Shown here: positions 8,232 to 16,906 of the stretch, in pieces
Layout: each line of letters opens with the position of its first letter
Numbering within the stretch: the first letter of the stretch is position 1
NCBI GenBank assembly: GCA_963839365.1
Contig: CAWIUT010000002.1
Coordinates: forward strand, 386,269 to 450,268
Source: DASSKA01 sp963839365
GTDB lineage: Bacteria > Actinomycetota > Actinomycetes > Propionibacteriales > Nocardioidaceae
Reading direction: 5' to 3'
Length of the DNA stretch: 64,000 nucleotides
The notes under the pieces: model-generated
What the model was told of the DNA's origin: nothing
The model's database searches: none
The model's input: the letters and a program-made list of their open reading frames with translations, nothing else
Translations under genes and position numbers: made by a program

Positions 8232-8998
8232 GCAGCCGCTCTCCTCGTCGAGCGTGTGCGCAGGGTGTGGCCGACGCCCTGCCACAGGGCGACGCCCGAG
8301 CTGTGCCCGACGGCGAGCAGCCTCTCGAGCGACTCGGCCGCATCCAGCCCCCGGCACACGGCCTCGAGGCAGCCTGCCAGCTCGGGGGTGGAGTAGCCGT
8401 CCAGGGCGGCCTGCAGCAGCCCCCGCGAGACCGCCGTCGTCCGGTGCCGGGCCATGGCCGCCCGCGTGGTCCGGCGCCAGCCTTCCAACCTCGGGTCGTC
8501 GGTCGCGCGCGCCGTGACCAGCGCGCCGGCGAGCACGTCGTCCCCTGCGGGCGTGAGCCCGGCCCCGGCACCCACCAGCCGGTCAGGGTCCAGACCCCTG
8601 TACGACGAGTCGGGCTGCCGGTCCGCGGCCAGCGCCGTCTCCGGCAGGGGCACGGGCGCCGGGAGGTCGGCGGGCACCGGCAGGTCCCGCGGGGCGGGCG
8701 GCCGCCACCACCGGGCCACCCGCCAGACCATGCCGGCGGCACGGAGCCCGCCGTCGCCGGCGACGAGGGCGGCCCGAGGCCCATGGGCTGCGGGGGGCGG
8801 CAGGACCGGTGTCAGCACGGTGTTCGGCAGCCGAACGGCCCGGGGGGTGCACAGGCACAGCGTCGGGACGCGCGGGTCGCCGGTCTCGTAGTGGAGGCTG
8901 ACCCGGGTCCGGGCCACCTCGGTGAGCGCGAGGTGGGAGGAGTCCCACAGCGGGGCGGTGAGGATCGAGGCGGCACACGGAATCTCGCGTGATGGCAC
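8228..8998 (-). CDS. DUF2877 (YlbF/AllH-like) subunit
   Basis: 256 residues. The DUF2877 signature GAGAGLTPAGDDVLAG is at about 143-158. This is the third, smallest subunit of the FdrA-type complex. The frame is open to 9055, but GTG at 8998 is preferred: a TATCGT box (complement of 9006-9011) lies seven bases upstream, giving a leaderless transcript whose first codon is that GTG. An upstream start would run into the divergent pucR gene. The segment 90-130 is proline-rich and variable. It is the first gene of the leftward operon. Confidence 0.8.
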   Translation of the reverse strand: MPSREIPCAASILTAPLWDSSHLALTEVARTRVSLHYETGDPRVPTLCLCTPRAVRLPNTVLTPVLPPPAAHGPRAALVAGDGGLRAAGMVWRVARWWRPPAPRDLPVPADLPAPVPLPETALAADRQPDSSYRGLDPDRLVGAGAGLTPAGDDVLAGALVTARATDDPRLEGWRRTTRAAMARHRTTAVSRGLLQAALDGYSTPELAGCLEAVCRGLDAAESLERLLAVGHSSGVALWQGVGHTLRTRSTRRAAA

Positions 8999-9049
8999 AT
9001 CCTCGACGATAGGGCTCCGGTACGGTCCCGGTGCATGGGCAAAGTTGCC
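8996..9049. promoter_or_regulatory. Divergent leaderless promoters and inverted repeat between DUF2877 gene and pucR
   Basis: Leftward: TATCGT on the minus strand (9011-9006), seven bases, then the GTG at 8998. Rightward: TACGGT at 9021-9026, eight bases, then the ATG of pucR at 9035. Both match the TAnnnT-N7/8-start pattern of leaderless actinobacterial genes. GGCAAAGTTGCC at 9038-9049 is an inverted repeat (GGCAA / TTGCC) just inside the pucR transcript. A related GGCA-N5-TGCC palindrome lies beyond the far end of pucR. It is a candidate PucR operator (inference). Confidence 0.55.
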
Positions 9050-10768
9050 AATCATCGGGCCGGTTCCGGGGTGGAGTTGCCAGCCCCGTCCCTGACCGTG
9101 GCCGGGATGCTGACCCTGCCGGCGTTCTCGGGTGCGAAGCTCCTGGCGGGCGGCTCGGGCCTAGGTCGCGCGGTGCGCGGGGTGAACGTCATGGAGGTCC
9201 CCGACATCGCGGTGTGGGCCAAGCCGGAGGGGCTGCTGCTGACCACCGGCTACCCGCTGCGCGCGGCCACCGAGGGCCTTCCCGGCCTGGTCGTCGACCT
9301 CGACGACCGGGGCGTCTCCGCGCTCGCGGTGAAGCTGCACCGCTACCTGGACGCGTTGCCGGAGCCGATGCTGCTGGAGGCGGACCAGCGCGGCTTCCCG
9401 GTCATCGTGGTGCCCGACGGGCTCGGGTTCGACTCCGTGCTGACGCAGGTGTTCTCCAGCCTGGCCAGCGAGCGGGTGCCCCTGCTCGAGCGCAGCGAGC
9501 AGACCCACCGCCGCCTCGTCGACGTGGTCCTGTCGGGAGGAGGAGTCGTCGACGTGGCCGCCGCCGTGAGCCTGCTGTTCGGCGGGGCGGCCCTGGTGAC
9601 CACCAGCGACGGCCGGGTCATGGCGGAGGCCGGGGACCCTGCTCAGCTGAAGGCACTGCGGGCCTCACCGGCGTTCCACGAGAGCGGCCGCTTCCGCACC
9701 GAGATCTGCCGGCCGGGAGTGCACGTCCGGGACCCGCTGCCCGGCTCGCACGCCGTGGTGGCGATCAGCGCCGGTGGCATCGACCATGGCCGGCTCGCGG
9801 TGTTCGACCCCGAGCGAGTGCTCAGCGACGTCGACCTGGCCGTGCTCGAGCGGGCAGCCGCGGTGGCCGCTATCTGTCTGAGCACCGAGGTCGCGGTCAC
9901 CGCGGTGGAGAACAAGTACCGCGGGGACTTCCTCAGGGACGTCCTGGCCGGGCGGGCCGGCGGGCTGGACGCGGTGCGCGCGCACGCCGCCACCTTGGGC
10001 TGGGACCTGGACCGGCCGATGGTCGTGGTGGTGGCGGCCCTGGAGAACGGTTCGGAGAACGGTTCGGGGAACGGTTCGGGGAACGGTCCGGGGAACGGGC
10101 CGGAGAACGGGAAGAAGCCGCCGCCCTCAGGCGGGTACCGGGGCGCGCGGGAGCTCGAAAGGTTCGCCGCCGCATGGGCCACCGTGGTCGGCGGCCAGGA
10201 CCCGACGGCCCCGGTCATCGGGTTCGCCTCCGAGGTGGTCGCGCTGCTGCCGGTGACGGGCGAGGCGCCGGGTGAGGTGGTGGCCCGCGCGGTCCGGTCC
10301 GTGCGCGGTGACGGTGGTGGTGGCCGGCGCCCGTTCGCCGCCGGGGTGAGCCGGACGGTGGAGTCCGTGGAGGCGCTGCCGGCGGCCTACGAGCAGGCCC
10401 GCCGGGCGATGGCGGTGGGGCAGCGGCTGCACGGGCCGGGAGCCGTGGTGCACTTCGACGACCTCGGGGTGTTCCGGCTGCTCAGCCTCATCGACGACGA
10501 CCGCGAGCTCGTCACTTTCGCGCAGCAGACCTTGAGGCAGCTGGCCGGCCCGAGCCCGGAGGCGACATCGCTGCGGGAGACCCTGAGGGTGCTGCTCGAC
10601 AGCAACCTCAACGTGGCCGAGGCCGCCCGCGTGCTGCACTTCCACTACAACACGCTGCGGTACCGGATCGCGAAGCTGGAGCGGATCGTCGGGCCGTTCA
10701 CCCACGACGCGAACCTACGCCTGGACCTGGCCCTGGCCCTGCGGATCGTGGCGATGCGCGCTTTGTGA
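9035..10768 (+). CDS. pucR: PucR-family transcriptional regulator
   Basis: 577 residues. N-terminal PucR ligand domain (about 15-135; TVAGMLTLPAFSGAKLLAGG, VMEVPDIAVWAKPEGLLLTTGY), a middle GGDEF-like region (about 300-460) and a C-terminal helix-turn-helix of the HTH_30 type, LLDSNLNVAEAARVLHFHYNTLRYRI. PucR proteins respond to purine or pyrimidine breakdown products and usually control the neighbouring catabolic genes. It lies between the two arms of the island. The ATG at 9035 fits a leaderless promoter; GTG at 9071 is the alternative. Residues 337-359 are a repeat insert, described separately. Confidence 0.88.
   Translation: MGKVANHRAGSGVELPAPSLTVAGMLTLPAFSGAKLLAGGSGLGRAVRGVNVMEVPDIAVWAKPEGLLLTTGYPLRAATEGLPGLVVDLDDRGVSALAVKLHRYLDALPEPMLLEADQRGFPVIVVPDGLGFDSVLTQVFSSLASERVPLLERSEQTHRRLVDVVLSGGGVVDVAAAVSLLFGGAALVTTSDGRVMAEAGDPAQLKALRASPAFHESGRFRTEICRPGVHVRDPLPGSHAVVAISAGGIDHGRLAVFDPERVLSDVDLAVLERAAAVAAICLSTEVAVTAVENKYRGDFLRDVLAGRAGGLDAVRAHAATLGWDLDRPMVVVVAALENGSENGSGNGSGNGPGNGPENGKKPPPSGGYRGARELERFAAAWATVVGGQDPTAPVIGFASEVVALLPVTGEAPGEVVARAVRSVRGDGGGGRRPFAAGVSRTVESVEALPAAYEQARRAMAVGQRLHGPGAVVHFDDLGVFRLLSLIDDDRELVTFAQQTLRQLAGPSPEATSLRETLRVLLDSNLNVAEAARVLHFHYNTLRYRIAKLERIVGPFTHDANLRLDLALALRIVAMRAL
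10043..10111 (+). repeat. Six-unit 12-bp tandem repeat inside pucR
   Basis: Successive 12-base units GAGAACGGTTCG, the same again, then GGGAACGGTTCG, GGGAACGGTCCG, GGGAACGGGCCG and a partial last unit. They encode ENGS, ENGS, GNGS, GNGP, GNGP, ENG, at residues 337-359. The array is in frame and lies in a linker between the dimer-like domain strands, so copy-number change would keep the frame. It looks like slippage expansion. Confidence 0.9.
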
Positions 10769-10784
10769 GCGTGCACTCCCGGAC

Positions 10785-10799
10785 TGGCAGAGTCTGCCA
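10785..10799. promoter_or_regulatory. 15-bp palindrome upstream of the permease, candidate PucR operator
   Basis: TGGCAGA-G-TCTGCCA is a perfect palindrome around a single central base, 17 bases after the pucR stop and about 150 bases before the permease ATG. Its GGCA...TGCC arms match those of the repeat at 9038-9049. The rest of the 182-base gap shows no gene. Function is inference. Confidence 0.45.
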
Positions 10800-10950
10800 T
10801 TCCGCGGCCCGGTGATTCAGCACCAACTGACCGGCGCGGGCTCTTTGCGTGCGGCCGCGACTGGTGCACAGTGAGCGGTGGCTCTCGGGTGAGGCTGGTC
10901 ACATCGTGAGGACGCGCCGGCGCGACCGGTGCCTGGGCCTGGAGGAACGC

Positions 10951-12492
10951 ATGGCCGTCGGATGGAAGGTCGTCTACGGGGGGAAGACCCCGCCGCTGGG
11001 CAAGTCGGTGGCGCCCGACGAGCGGCTGTCGTGGGGTCGCACGGCAGGTCTGGGGGCGCAGCACGTGGTGGCCATGTTCGGCGCCACCTTCGTGTTCCCC
11101 CTCATCATGGGGCTGAACCCCCAGCTGGCGATCCTGATGAGCGGGATCGCCACGATCTGCTTCCTGCTGATCGTGCAGGGCAAGGTGCCCAGCTACCTGG
11201 GCACCTCGGCGTCCTTCGTGGGCGGTGCCGCCGCGATCTACGCCCTGCACGGGACGCCGGCGGACGTGACCGGGGCCGTGCTGGTGGCCGGGGTGGTGCT
11301 GGCCGTGGTCGGACTGCTGATCCACCGGGCCGGGCCCGGAGCGCTGCACAAGGTGCTCCCTCCGGTCGTCACCGGCGCGGTGGTCATGCTGATCGGCTTC
11401 AACCTTGCACCGGTGGTGGCCACCGTGTACTGGCCGCAGGACCAGTGGATCGCGCTCATCACGATGACAGTCGTGATCTTGATGGCGGTCGGTCTGCGGG
11501 GGTTCTTCGGCCGGATCGCCGTCTTCCTGGGCCTGGTCGTGGGCTACGTGCTGTCCTGGCTCTTCGACCGGTGGTTCGGCCCGATCACCTCGGTGCTGCC
11601 CGGCCAGAACCTCCTGGGACCCAACGGCAAGCCCTGCTCGCCGGAGGGCACGTACTGCGTGGCCACCGCCTTCCCGCACGACCGCGTTGACTGGTCCGGG
11701 GTGAAGGCCGCGAACTGGTTCGGGTTCCCGCCGCACAGCGACTTCGCCCACGGTGTGGTCGGCTGGCACGCGCCGAGCTTCAGCCTGACGTTCATCCTGC
11801 TGATGCTGCCCGCGGTGATCGCCTTGGTCGCGGAGAACACCGGCCACGTGAAGGCGGTCGCGGAGATGACCAAGCGCGACCTTGACCCTGTCATGGGCCG
11901 GGCCATCGCGGCCGACGGCTTCGGAACCGTGCTCGCCAGCGTGGTCGGCGGGTCGCCGACCACGACGTACGCCGAGAACATCGGCGTCATGGCGGCCACC
12001 AGGGTGTACTCCACGGCCGCCTACTACGTCGCGGCCGTTGTCGCGATCCTGTTCGGGCTGTGCCCGAAGTTCGGAGCCCTGGTCTCGGCAACGCCGGGTG
12101 GCGTGCTCGGCGGCATCACCGTGGTGCTCTACGGCATGATAGGCCTGCTCGGCGCCAAGATCTGGAAGGAGAACCGGGTCGACTTCGCCAACCCGGTGAA
12201 CCTGGTGCCGGTCGCGGCCGGGATCATCATCGCGATCGGCAGCACCTCGCTGGTGTTCTCCAAGAACTTCACCCTGGGTGGGATCGCGCTGGGCACCATC
12301 GTGGTGCTGGTCGCCTACCACGCCTCGCGGGCCATCGCACCGCGTGAGCTGCTCGACGAGGACGTGAGCCTGATCGTGGTGGAGCGCCCCGGAGTGCAGA
12401 CGGACCAGGCGGACCAGGCAGAGCAGACCCAGCAGGGGACCCAGGAACCACCGGAGCCGGCCCACCGCGGGCCGTACCAGCCGCGACACTGA
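10951..12492 (+). CDS. NCS2-family nucleobase permease, UraA/RutG-like
   Basis: 513-residue integral membrane protein with about 14 hydrophobic segments. QHVVAMFGATFVFPLIMGLNP near residue 35 and GGSPTTTYAENIGVMAATR in the second half are the signatures of uracil-type (UraA, RutG) members of the NCS2 proton symporters. The conserved glutamate of AENIG and that of LVAENTGHV are present. It would import uracil, thymine or a related oxidised pyrimidine. GGAGGA lies 5 bases before ATG 10951, which fixes the start; the frame runs further up but that part is not protein-like. The C-terminal 30 residues are Gln/Glu-rich. Confidence 0.88.
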   Translation: MAVGWKVVYGGKTPPLGKSVAPDERLSWGRTAGLGAQHVVAMFGATFVFPLIMGLNPQLAILMSGIATICFLLIVQGKVPSYLGTSASFVGGAAAIYALHGTPADVTGAVLVAGVVLAVVGLLIHRAGPGALHKVLPPVVTGAVVMLIGFNLAPVVATVYWPQDQWIALITMTVVILMAVGLRGFFGRIAVFLGLVVGYVLSWLFDRWFGPITSVLPGQNLLGPNGKPCSPEGTYCVATAFPHDRVDWSGVKAANWFGFPPHSDFAHGVVGWHAPSFSLTFILLMLPAVIALVAENTGHVKAVAEMTKRDLDPVMGRAIAADGFGTVLASVVGGSPTTTYAENIGVMAATRVYSTAAYYVAAVVAILFGLCPKFGALVSATPGGVLGGITVVLYGMIGLLGAKIWKENRVDFANPVNLVPVAAGIIIAIGSTSLVFSKNFTLGGIALGTIVVLVAYHASRAIAPRELLDEDVSLIVVERPGVQTDQADQAEQTQQGTQEPPEPAHRGPYQPRH

Positions 12493-12501
12493 CTCCGCGG
12501 C

Positions 12502-13383
12502 ATGAAGCCTCCCCCGTTCACCTACCACCGGCCGGGCACCGTCGACGAGGCGGTGCAGCTGCTGGCTGCGGTCGGTGGCGACGGCAAGGTGCTCGCGGGC
12601 GGGCAGAGCCTGGTGCCGTTGATGTCGATGCGGCTGTCCGCCCCCGAGCATGTCGTCGACATCAACGGGCTGGTCGAGCTGGACACGGTGGAGGTCCGCT
12701 CCGCCGACGTCCGGGTGGGCGCGACCGTCCGGCAGGCCCGCCTGGAGCGTGAGCCCGCGGTCCGCGCCGCGGCGCCGCTGCTGGCGCAGGCGCTGGCGCA
12801 CGTCGCCCACCCGACGATCCGCAACCGCGGCACGGTGGTGGGCAGCCTCGTGCACGCGGACCCGGCCAGCGAGCTGCCGGCGGTGCTGCTGCTGCTCGGC
12901 GGCTCGGTGGAGCTCCGCTCCGCCCACGGGGACCGTGCAGTCGCGGCGGCCGACTTCTCCCTGGGCCCGATGAGCACCGCTGTCGACACCGGGGAGCTGG
13001 CGGTGGCGGCCCGGTTCCAGCGGCCGCCGGCAGGCGCCGGTACGTCGTTCGTGGAGGTCAGTCGCCGCCACGGCGACTTCGCCCTGTGCGGGGTGGCCGC
13101 CCTGGTGGTGGTCGACCCGGCGGGCGCGATCGCGTCGGCGCGGGCGGCGCTGGTGGGGGTGGGGCCGTCTGCCGTCCTGGTCGATCTGACCCCGGCGGTG
13201 CGGGGCAGCGGGAGTGACCTGGACCCCGGTGCGCGCGACTCGCTGGTCGACGCCCGGATCGAGCCCGAGCCGGACATCCACGCGACCGTCGACTACCGCC
13301 GTCACCTGGCCCGCGTGCTCACCGCGAGGGCCGTCGACGAGGCCACCCTGGGGGCCCGCACGAAGCAGGGGGGGCAGGGGTGA
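12502..13383 (+). CDS. Molybdenum hydroxylase FAD subunit (CoxM-like)
   Basis: 293 residues. FAD-binding motifs of the xanthine dehydrogenase/CO dehydrogenase medium subunit are LAGGQSLVPLMSMRLS (about 32-47) and HPTIRNRGTVVGSLVHADPASELPA, split by a short linker (about 107-130), followed by the CO_deh_flav_C domain. It passes electrons from the iron-sulfur subunit to FAD. It starts 9 bases after the permease and its stop overlaps the next gene as GTGA. Confidence 0.93.
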   Translation: MKPPPFTYHRPGTVDEAVQLLAAVGGDGKVLAGGQSLVPLMSMRLSAPEHVVDINGLVELDTVEVRSADVRVGATVRQARLEREPAVRAAAPLLAQALAHVAHPTIRNRGTVVGSLVHADPASELPAVLLLLGGSVELRSAHGDRAVAAADFSLGPMSTAVDTGELAVAARFQRPPAGAGTSFVEVSRRHGDFALCGVAALVVVDPAGAIASARAALVGVGPSAVLVDLTPAVRGSGSDLDPGARDSLVDARIEPEPDIHATVDYRRHLARVLTARAVDEATLGARTKQGGQG

Positions 13384-13892
13384 CCACAGAGAGCCTGGTC
13401 CACGTGAGCCTTCGGGTCAACGGCACCTACCGGGAGGTCGACGTGCCGGCCCGACGGCTGCTGTCCGACGTGCTTCGGCACGACCTCAGCCTCACCGGGA
13501 CCCACGTGGGGTGCGAGCACGGGGTCTGCGGCGCCTGCACGGTGCTGGTCGACGGTGCGCCGATGCGCTCGTGCCTGCTCTTCGCCGTCAGCGTCGACGG
13601 AGCCGAGGTCACCACCGTCGAGGGCTGCCGGGCGGACGACGGCTCGCTGGGGCCGGTGCAGGCGGCCTTCCGCGACTGCCACGCCCTGCAGTGCGGCTTC
13701 TGCACCCCCGGCTTCATCACGACCGTGACCGCGTTCCTGCGCGAGAACCGGGCGCCGACGAAGCCCGAGGCCCGGGAGGCCATCTCGGGGAACCTGTGCC
13801 GGTGCACCGGCTACCAGAACATCGTGGCCGCGGTGCTGCGCGCGGCGGAGTCGACGGTGCCCGGTCGCGACGCCATCGGGGGTGGGGGATGA
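13380..13892 (+). CDS. Molybdenum hydroxylase [2Fe-2S] subunit (CoxS-like)
   Basis: 170 residues with all eight cluster ligands: plant-ferredoxin type C45, C50, C53, C65 and the helical domain C105, C108, C140, C142 (QCGFCTPGF and NLCRCTGYQN). It carries electrons from the Mo centre to FAD. GTG start at 13380 overlaps the FAD subunit stop, and its end overlaps the Mo subunit ATG. The length and cysteine spacing are normal. Confidence 0.95.
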   Translation: MTTESLVHVSLRVNGTYREVDVPARRLLSDVLRHDLSLTGTHVGCEHGVCGACTVLVDGAPMRSCLLFAVSVDGAEVTTVEGCRADDGSLGPVQAAFRDCHALQCGFCTPGFITTVTAFLRENRAPTKPEAREAISGNLCRCTGYQNIVAAVLRAAESTVPGRDAIGGGG

Positions 13893-16273
13893 GCACGCGG
13901 ATGTTCGGCGAGCGGGTCCCCAGGACCGAGGACCTCCGGCTGGCCGGCGGTGACGGGCGCTACCTGGACGACCTCGCGCACGACGCGCTCGAGGCGGCCT
14001 TCGTGCGCAGTCCGCACGCGCACGCGCGGGTCCTCGACATCGACGTGACCGAGGCCCTCGACGTCGAGGGCCTGGTCGCCGTCTACACCTACGACGACCT
14101 CGCCGCGGACACCGCGTCGCGGATGGGCGAGCCGCTGCCCCTTCTCATCCCGCACCCCGCCCTGACCCACGGCCGCACCCAGTACGCGCTGGCCCGCGAC
14201 GAGGTCAACCATGTGGGGGAGGCGGTGGTGATGGTGGTGGCTCGGGACCGCTACGTCGCCGAGGACGCCGTGGCGCGGATCCGCGTCGAGTACGCCCCCC
14301 TCCCGGCCGTGGTGGGTGTCGAGGTGGCGCGGGCCGCGGAGCACCTGGTGCACGAGGACGTGCCCGGCAACGTGTCCGCCGTGATGGTGCAGCAGACCGG
14401 GGACGCCGACGCGGCGGTGGACGCCGCCCCGCACGTCCTCGAGCTGGACTTCGAGATCGAGCGGAGCGCGTCCACACCGCTGGAGGGCAAGGGCGTGCTC
14501 GCCCGCTGGGACGACGACGACCGGTCGTTGCTGATGCACACCTCGACCCAGGCCGCGACCAGCGTCCGCCAGGCCGTGGCGGCCAAGCTCGGGCTGCCCG
14601 TCGACCGGGTCGAGGTGGTGACCCCCGACGTGGGCGGCGGGTTCGGTGTGAAGATCGTGCACCCGTGGCCGGAGGAGGTGCTGGTGCCGTGGGCGGCCCG
14701 CCGGCTGCACCAGCAGGTGAAGTGGACCGAGGACCGGCGCGAGCACTTCGTGTCCAGCGCCCACGAGCGCGGTCAGCTCCACCACGTCCGCGTGGGCTAC
14801 GACGACGACGGCCGGCTGCTCGGCCTGTCGGTGCGCTTCTGGCACGACAACGGCGCCTACGTGCCCTACGGCCTCATCGTGCCGATCATCACCGCCACCC
14901 AGCTGCTCGGCCCCTACAAGCCGGGGGTGTACCGGGTCGAGTTCACCTCGCTCTACACCAACACGGTGATGGTGACGCCGTACCGCGGAGCCGGCCGCCC
15001 CCAGGGCTGCTTCGTCATGGAGCGGACCATGGACGCCATCGCCGCGGAGCGGGGCCTGGACCGCACCGTGGTGCGCGAGCGGAACTTCATCCAACCCGCG
15101 GAGATGCCCTACGACCAGGGCCTGGTCTTCCAGGACGGCCGGCCGCTGGTCTACGACTCCGGCGACTACCCGGCGGCACTGGACAAGCTGAAGAAGCTGG
15201 TCGGCTGGGACGAGTTCGAGGCCTTCCGGGAGCAGTCCCGCACCGAGGGCCGCCGGGTCGGGATCGGGCTTGCCTGCTACGTGGAGGGCACCGGCGTCGG
15301 CCCCTACGAGGGCGGGCACGTGCGGGTGGAGACCGACGGCACGGTGGTGGTGTCCACCGGTCTGACCAGCCAGGGCCAGGGTCATGCGACCATGCTCGCC
15401 CAGATCGTCGCCGACGAGCTGGGGGTGCCGTTCGAACGGATCCGGGTGACCACCGGGGACACCCGGCGCTTCAAGTACGCCGTCGGCACGTTCGCCTCCC
15501 GGACCGCGGTGATGAGCGGCAGCGCGGTGGCGCTGACCGCCCGGAAGGTGCGCGAGAAGGCACTACGGATCGCGTCCAGCGCGCTGGAGGCCGCCGTGGA
15601 AGACCTCGAGGTCGTCGAGGGCCGGATCCAGGTGGCGGGCGCGCCGGAGGCCGGCATCGAGCTGGGCACGGTCGCCGTGCTGTCCAACCCGCTGCGCTAC
15701 GCGTTCGACCAGGCAGCGGCCGCCGCCACCCAGTTCGCCGCACCGGCCGACCCGGACATCCCGCCGGTCGCCCCCGGGGAGGCGCCCGGGCTGGAGGCCG
15801 TCGACTACTACTCGCCGACCCGCTCCACCTTCGCCAACGGCATGCACGCGGTCGTGGTGGAGACCGACCCGGACACCGCCGAGGTGCGCATCCTGCGGTA
15901 CTGCGTGGTCCACGACTGCGGCACGCTGGTCAACCCGATGATCGTGGAAGGGCAGATCCACGGAGGTGTCGCGCAAGGCGTCGGCGGCGCCCTCTACGAG
16001 CGGATGGTCTACGACGGGAACGGCCAGCTGCTGAACGCCTCGTTCATGGACTTCCTCATGCCCTACGCCTCGGAGGTTCCCACCGTGGAGATCGACCACC
16101 TGGTCACCCCCTCCCCGCTGAACCCCCTCGGGGTCAAGGGCGCCGGCGAGGCCGGTGTGATCCCCGGATCGGCGGCGATCGCCGCCGCGATCGAGGACGC
16201 CGAGCAGATCCCCGTCCGCCGCATGCCGCTGAGCCCCAGCGAGCTGTTCGACCTGCGAAGGAACCACGCATGA
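13889..16273 (+). CDS. Molybdenum hydroxylase catalytic subunit (CoxL/xanthine dehydrogenase-like), candidate uracil/thymine dehydrogenase
   Basis: 794-residue molybdopterin-binding large subunit. TPDVGGGFGVK, PYRGAGRPQG, QGQGHATMLAQIVADELG and the C-terminal GVKGAGEAGVIPG, whose Glu754 would be the catalytic base, are all present. The CO dehydrogenase active-site loop VAYRCSFR is not seen, so it is not a CO dehydrogenase. With a pyrimidine permease upstream and a barbiturase-type hydrolase downstream, oxidation of uracil or thymine to barbiturate or 5-methylbarbiturate is the best guess. Purine or N-heterocycle hydroxylation cannot be excluded from sequence alone. Confidence 0.85.
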   Translation: MSTRMFGERVPRTEDLRLAGGDGRYLDDLAHDALEAAFVRSPHAHARVLDIDVTEALDVEGLVAVYTYDDLAADTASRMGEPLPLLIPHPALTHGRTQYALARDEVNHVGEAVVMVVARDRYVAEDAVARIRVEYAPLPAVVGVEVARAAEHLVHEDVPGNVSAVMVQQTGDADAAVDAAPHVLELDFEIERSASTPLEGKGVLARWDDDDRSLLMHTSTQAATSVRQAVAAKLGLPVDRVEVVTPDVGGGFGVKIVHPWPEEVLVPWAARRLHQQVKWTEDRREHFVSSAHERGQLHHVRVGYDDDGRLLGLSVRFWHDNGAYVPYGLIVPIITATQLLGPYKPGVYRVEFTSLYTNTVMVTPYRGAGRPQGCFVMERTMDAIAAERGLDRTVVRERNFIQPAEMPYDQGLVFQDGRPLVYDSGDYPAALDKLKKLVGWDEFEAFREQSRTEGRRVGIGLACYVEGTGVGPYEGGHVRVETDGTVVVSTGLTSQGQGHATMLAQIVADELGVPFERIRVTTGDTRRFKYAVGTFASRTAVMSGSAVALTARKVREKALRIASSALEAAVEDLEVVEGRIQVAGAPEAGIELGTVAVLSNPLRYAFDQAAAAATQFAAPADPDIPPVAPGEAPGLEAVDYYSPTRSTFANGMHAVVVETDPDTAEVRILRYCVVHDCGTLVNPMIVEGQIHGGVAQGVGGALYERMVYDGNGQLLNASFMDFLMPYASEVPTVEIDHLVTPSPLNPLGVKGAGEAGVIPGSAAIAAAIEDAEQIPVRRMPLSPSELFDLRRNHA

Positions 16274-16902
16274 ACATCAACGGCACCACCACCCTGGCTG
16301 CCGACCGGGCCAGGGTGTGGAAGGCACTCAACGACCCGGCGGTCCTGGTGGCCACGATCCCGGGCTGCCGCCGGCTGGAGGCAGTCGGCTCGGATGCCTA
16401 CAAGATGACGCTGGCCGCCGGTGTCGGCTCGATCAAGGGCGTGTACGACGGGGAGGTGCGGCTCAGCGACCACCAGGAGCCCGCGTCGTTCCGGATGCAC
16501 GCGCAAGGCGCCGGTGCGCCCGGCACGATCGGCGCCGAGGTCGCGGTCCGCCTCGAGGACCACCCGGAGGGCGGCACCTTGCTGTCCTACGACGCCGAGG
16601 CAGTCGTCGGGGGGATGATCGGCGGCGTCGGGCAGCGGATGCTCACCGGCGCGTCGAAGAAGATGGCCGACGAGTTCTTCCGCAACGTGGACGCGGTGCT
16701 GCTCGCCGGGACCACGGCGGCGGGCGAAGCGCCCGTGGCCGGAGCCGCCGGACCGGTCGAGGCTCCGCCCGGCGCCGTGTTCACCGCACCACGACCGACA
16801 CCGGGGGTCGGCCCCGGGTTCGCGGCCGGTGTCGTGGTGGGCGCGGCCGCGGCGCTGGTAGGGGCCGTGGTGGGTGCCTGGATCGCGGGACGGCGACACT
16901 GA
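16270..16902 (+). CDS. CoxG-like SRPBCC protein with C-terminal membrane anchor
   Basis: 210 residues. The N-terminal 145 residues are a CoxG/SRPBCC domain (MNINGTTTLAADRARVWKALNDP, then IPGCRRLEAVGSD, and ASKKMADEFFRNVD at its end). A proline/alanine linker follows, then a hydrophobic helix at about 183-205 ending in GRRH, a tail anchor with the domain in the cytoplasm. CoxG attaches CO dehydrogenase to the membrane, so this gene suggests that the dehydrogenase feeds electrons to the respiratory chain. It overlaps the large subunit stop. Confidence 0.85.
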   Translation: MNINGTTTLAADRARVWKALNDPAVLVATIPGCRRLEAVGSDAYKMTLAAGVGSIKGVYDGEVRLSDHQEPASFRMHAQGAGAPGTIGAEVAVRLEDHPEGGTLLSYDAEAVVGGMIGGVGQRMLTGASKKMADEFFRNVDAVLLAGTTAAGEAPVAGAAGPVEAPPGAVFTAPRPTPGVGPGFAAGVVVGAAAALVGAVVGAWIAGRRH

Positions 16903-16906
16903 GGCC

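Noticed and set aside
5314..8998. Anaerobic allantoin/oxalurate pathway as in E. coli
   Set aside because: No allantoinase, allantoate amidohydrolase or ureidoglycolate dehydrogenase gene lies in the window, so oxalurate is not the most likely substrate, though it is not excluded.
10645..13305. Long open frame of 886 codons on the minus strand across the permease and FAD gene
   Set aside because: It is a shadow of high-GC codon use; the translation is His/Arg/Gly-rich low complexity and the + strand genes have clear domains.
13889..16273. Carbon monoxide dehydrogenase
   Set aside because: Subunits and the CoxG-like gene resemble cox, but the CO dehydrogenase active-site loop with the copper-binding cysteine was not seen.
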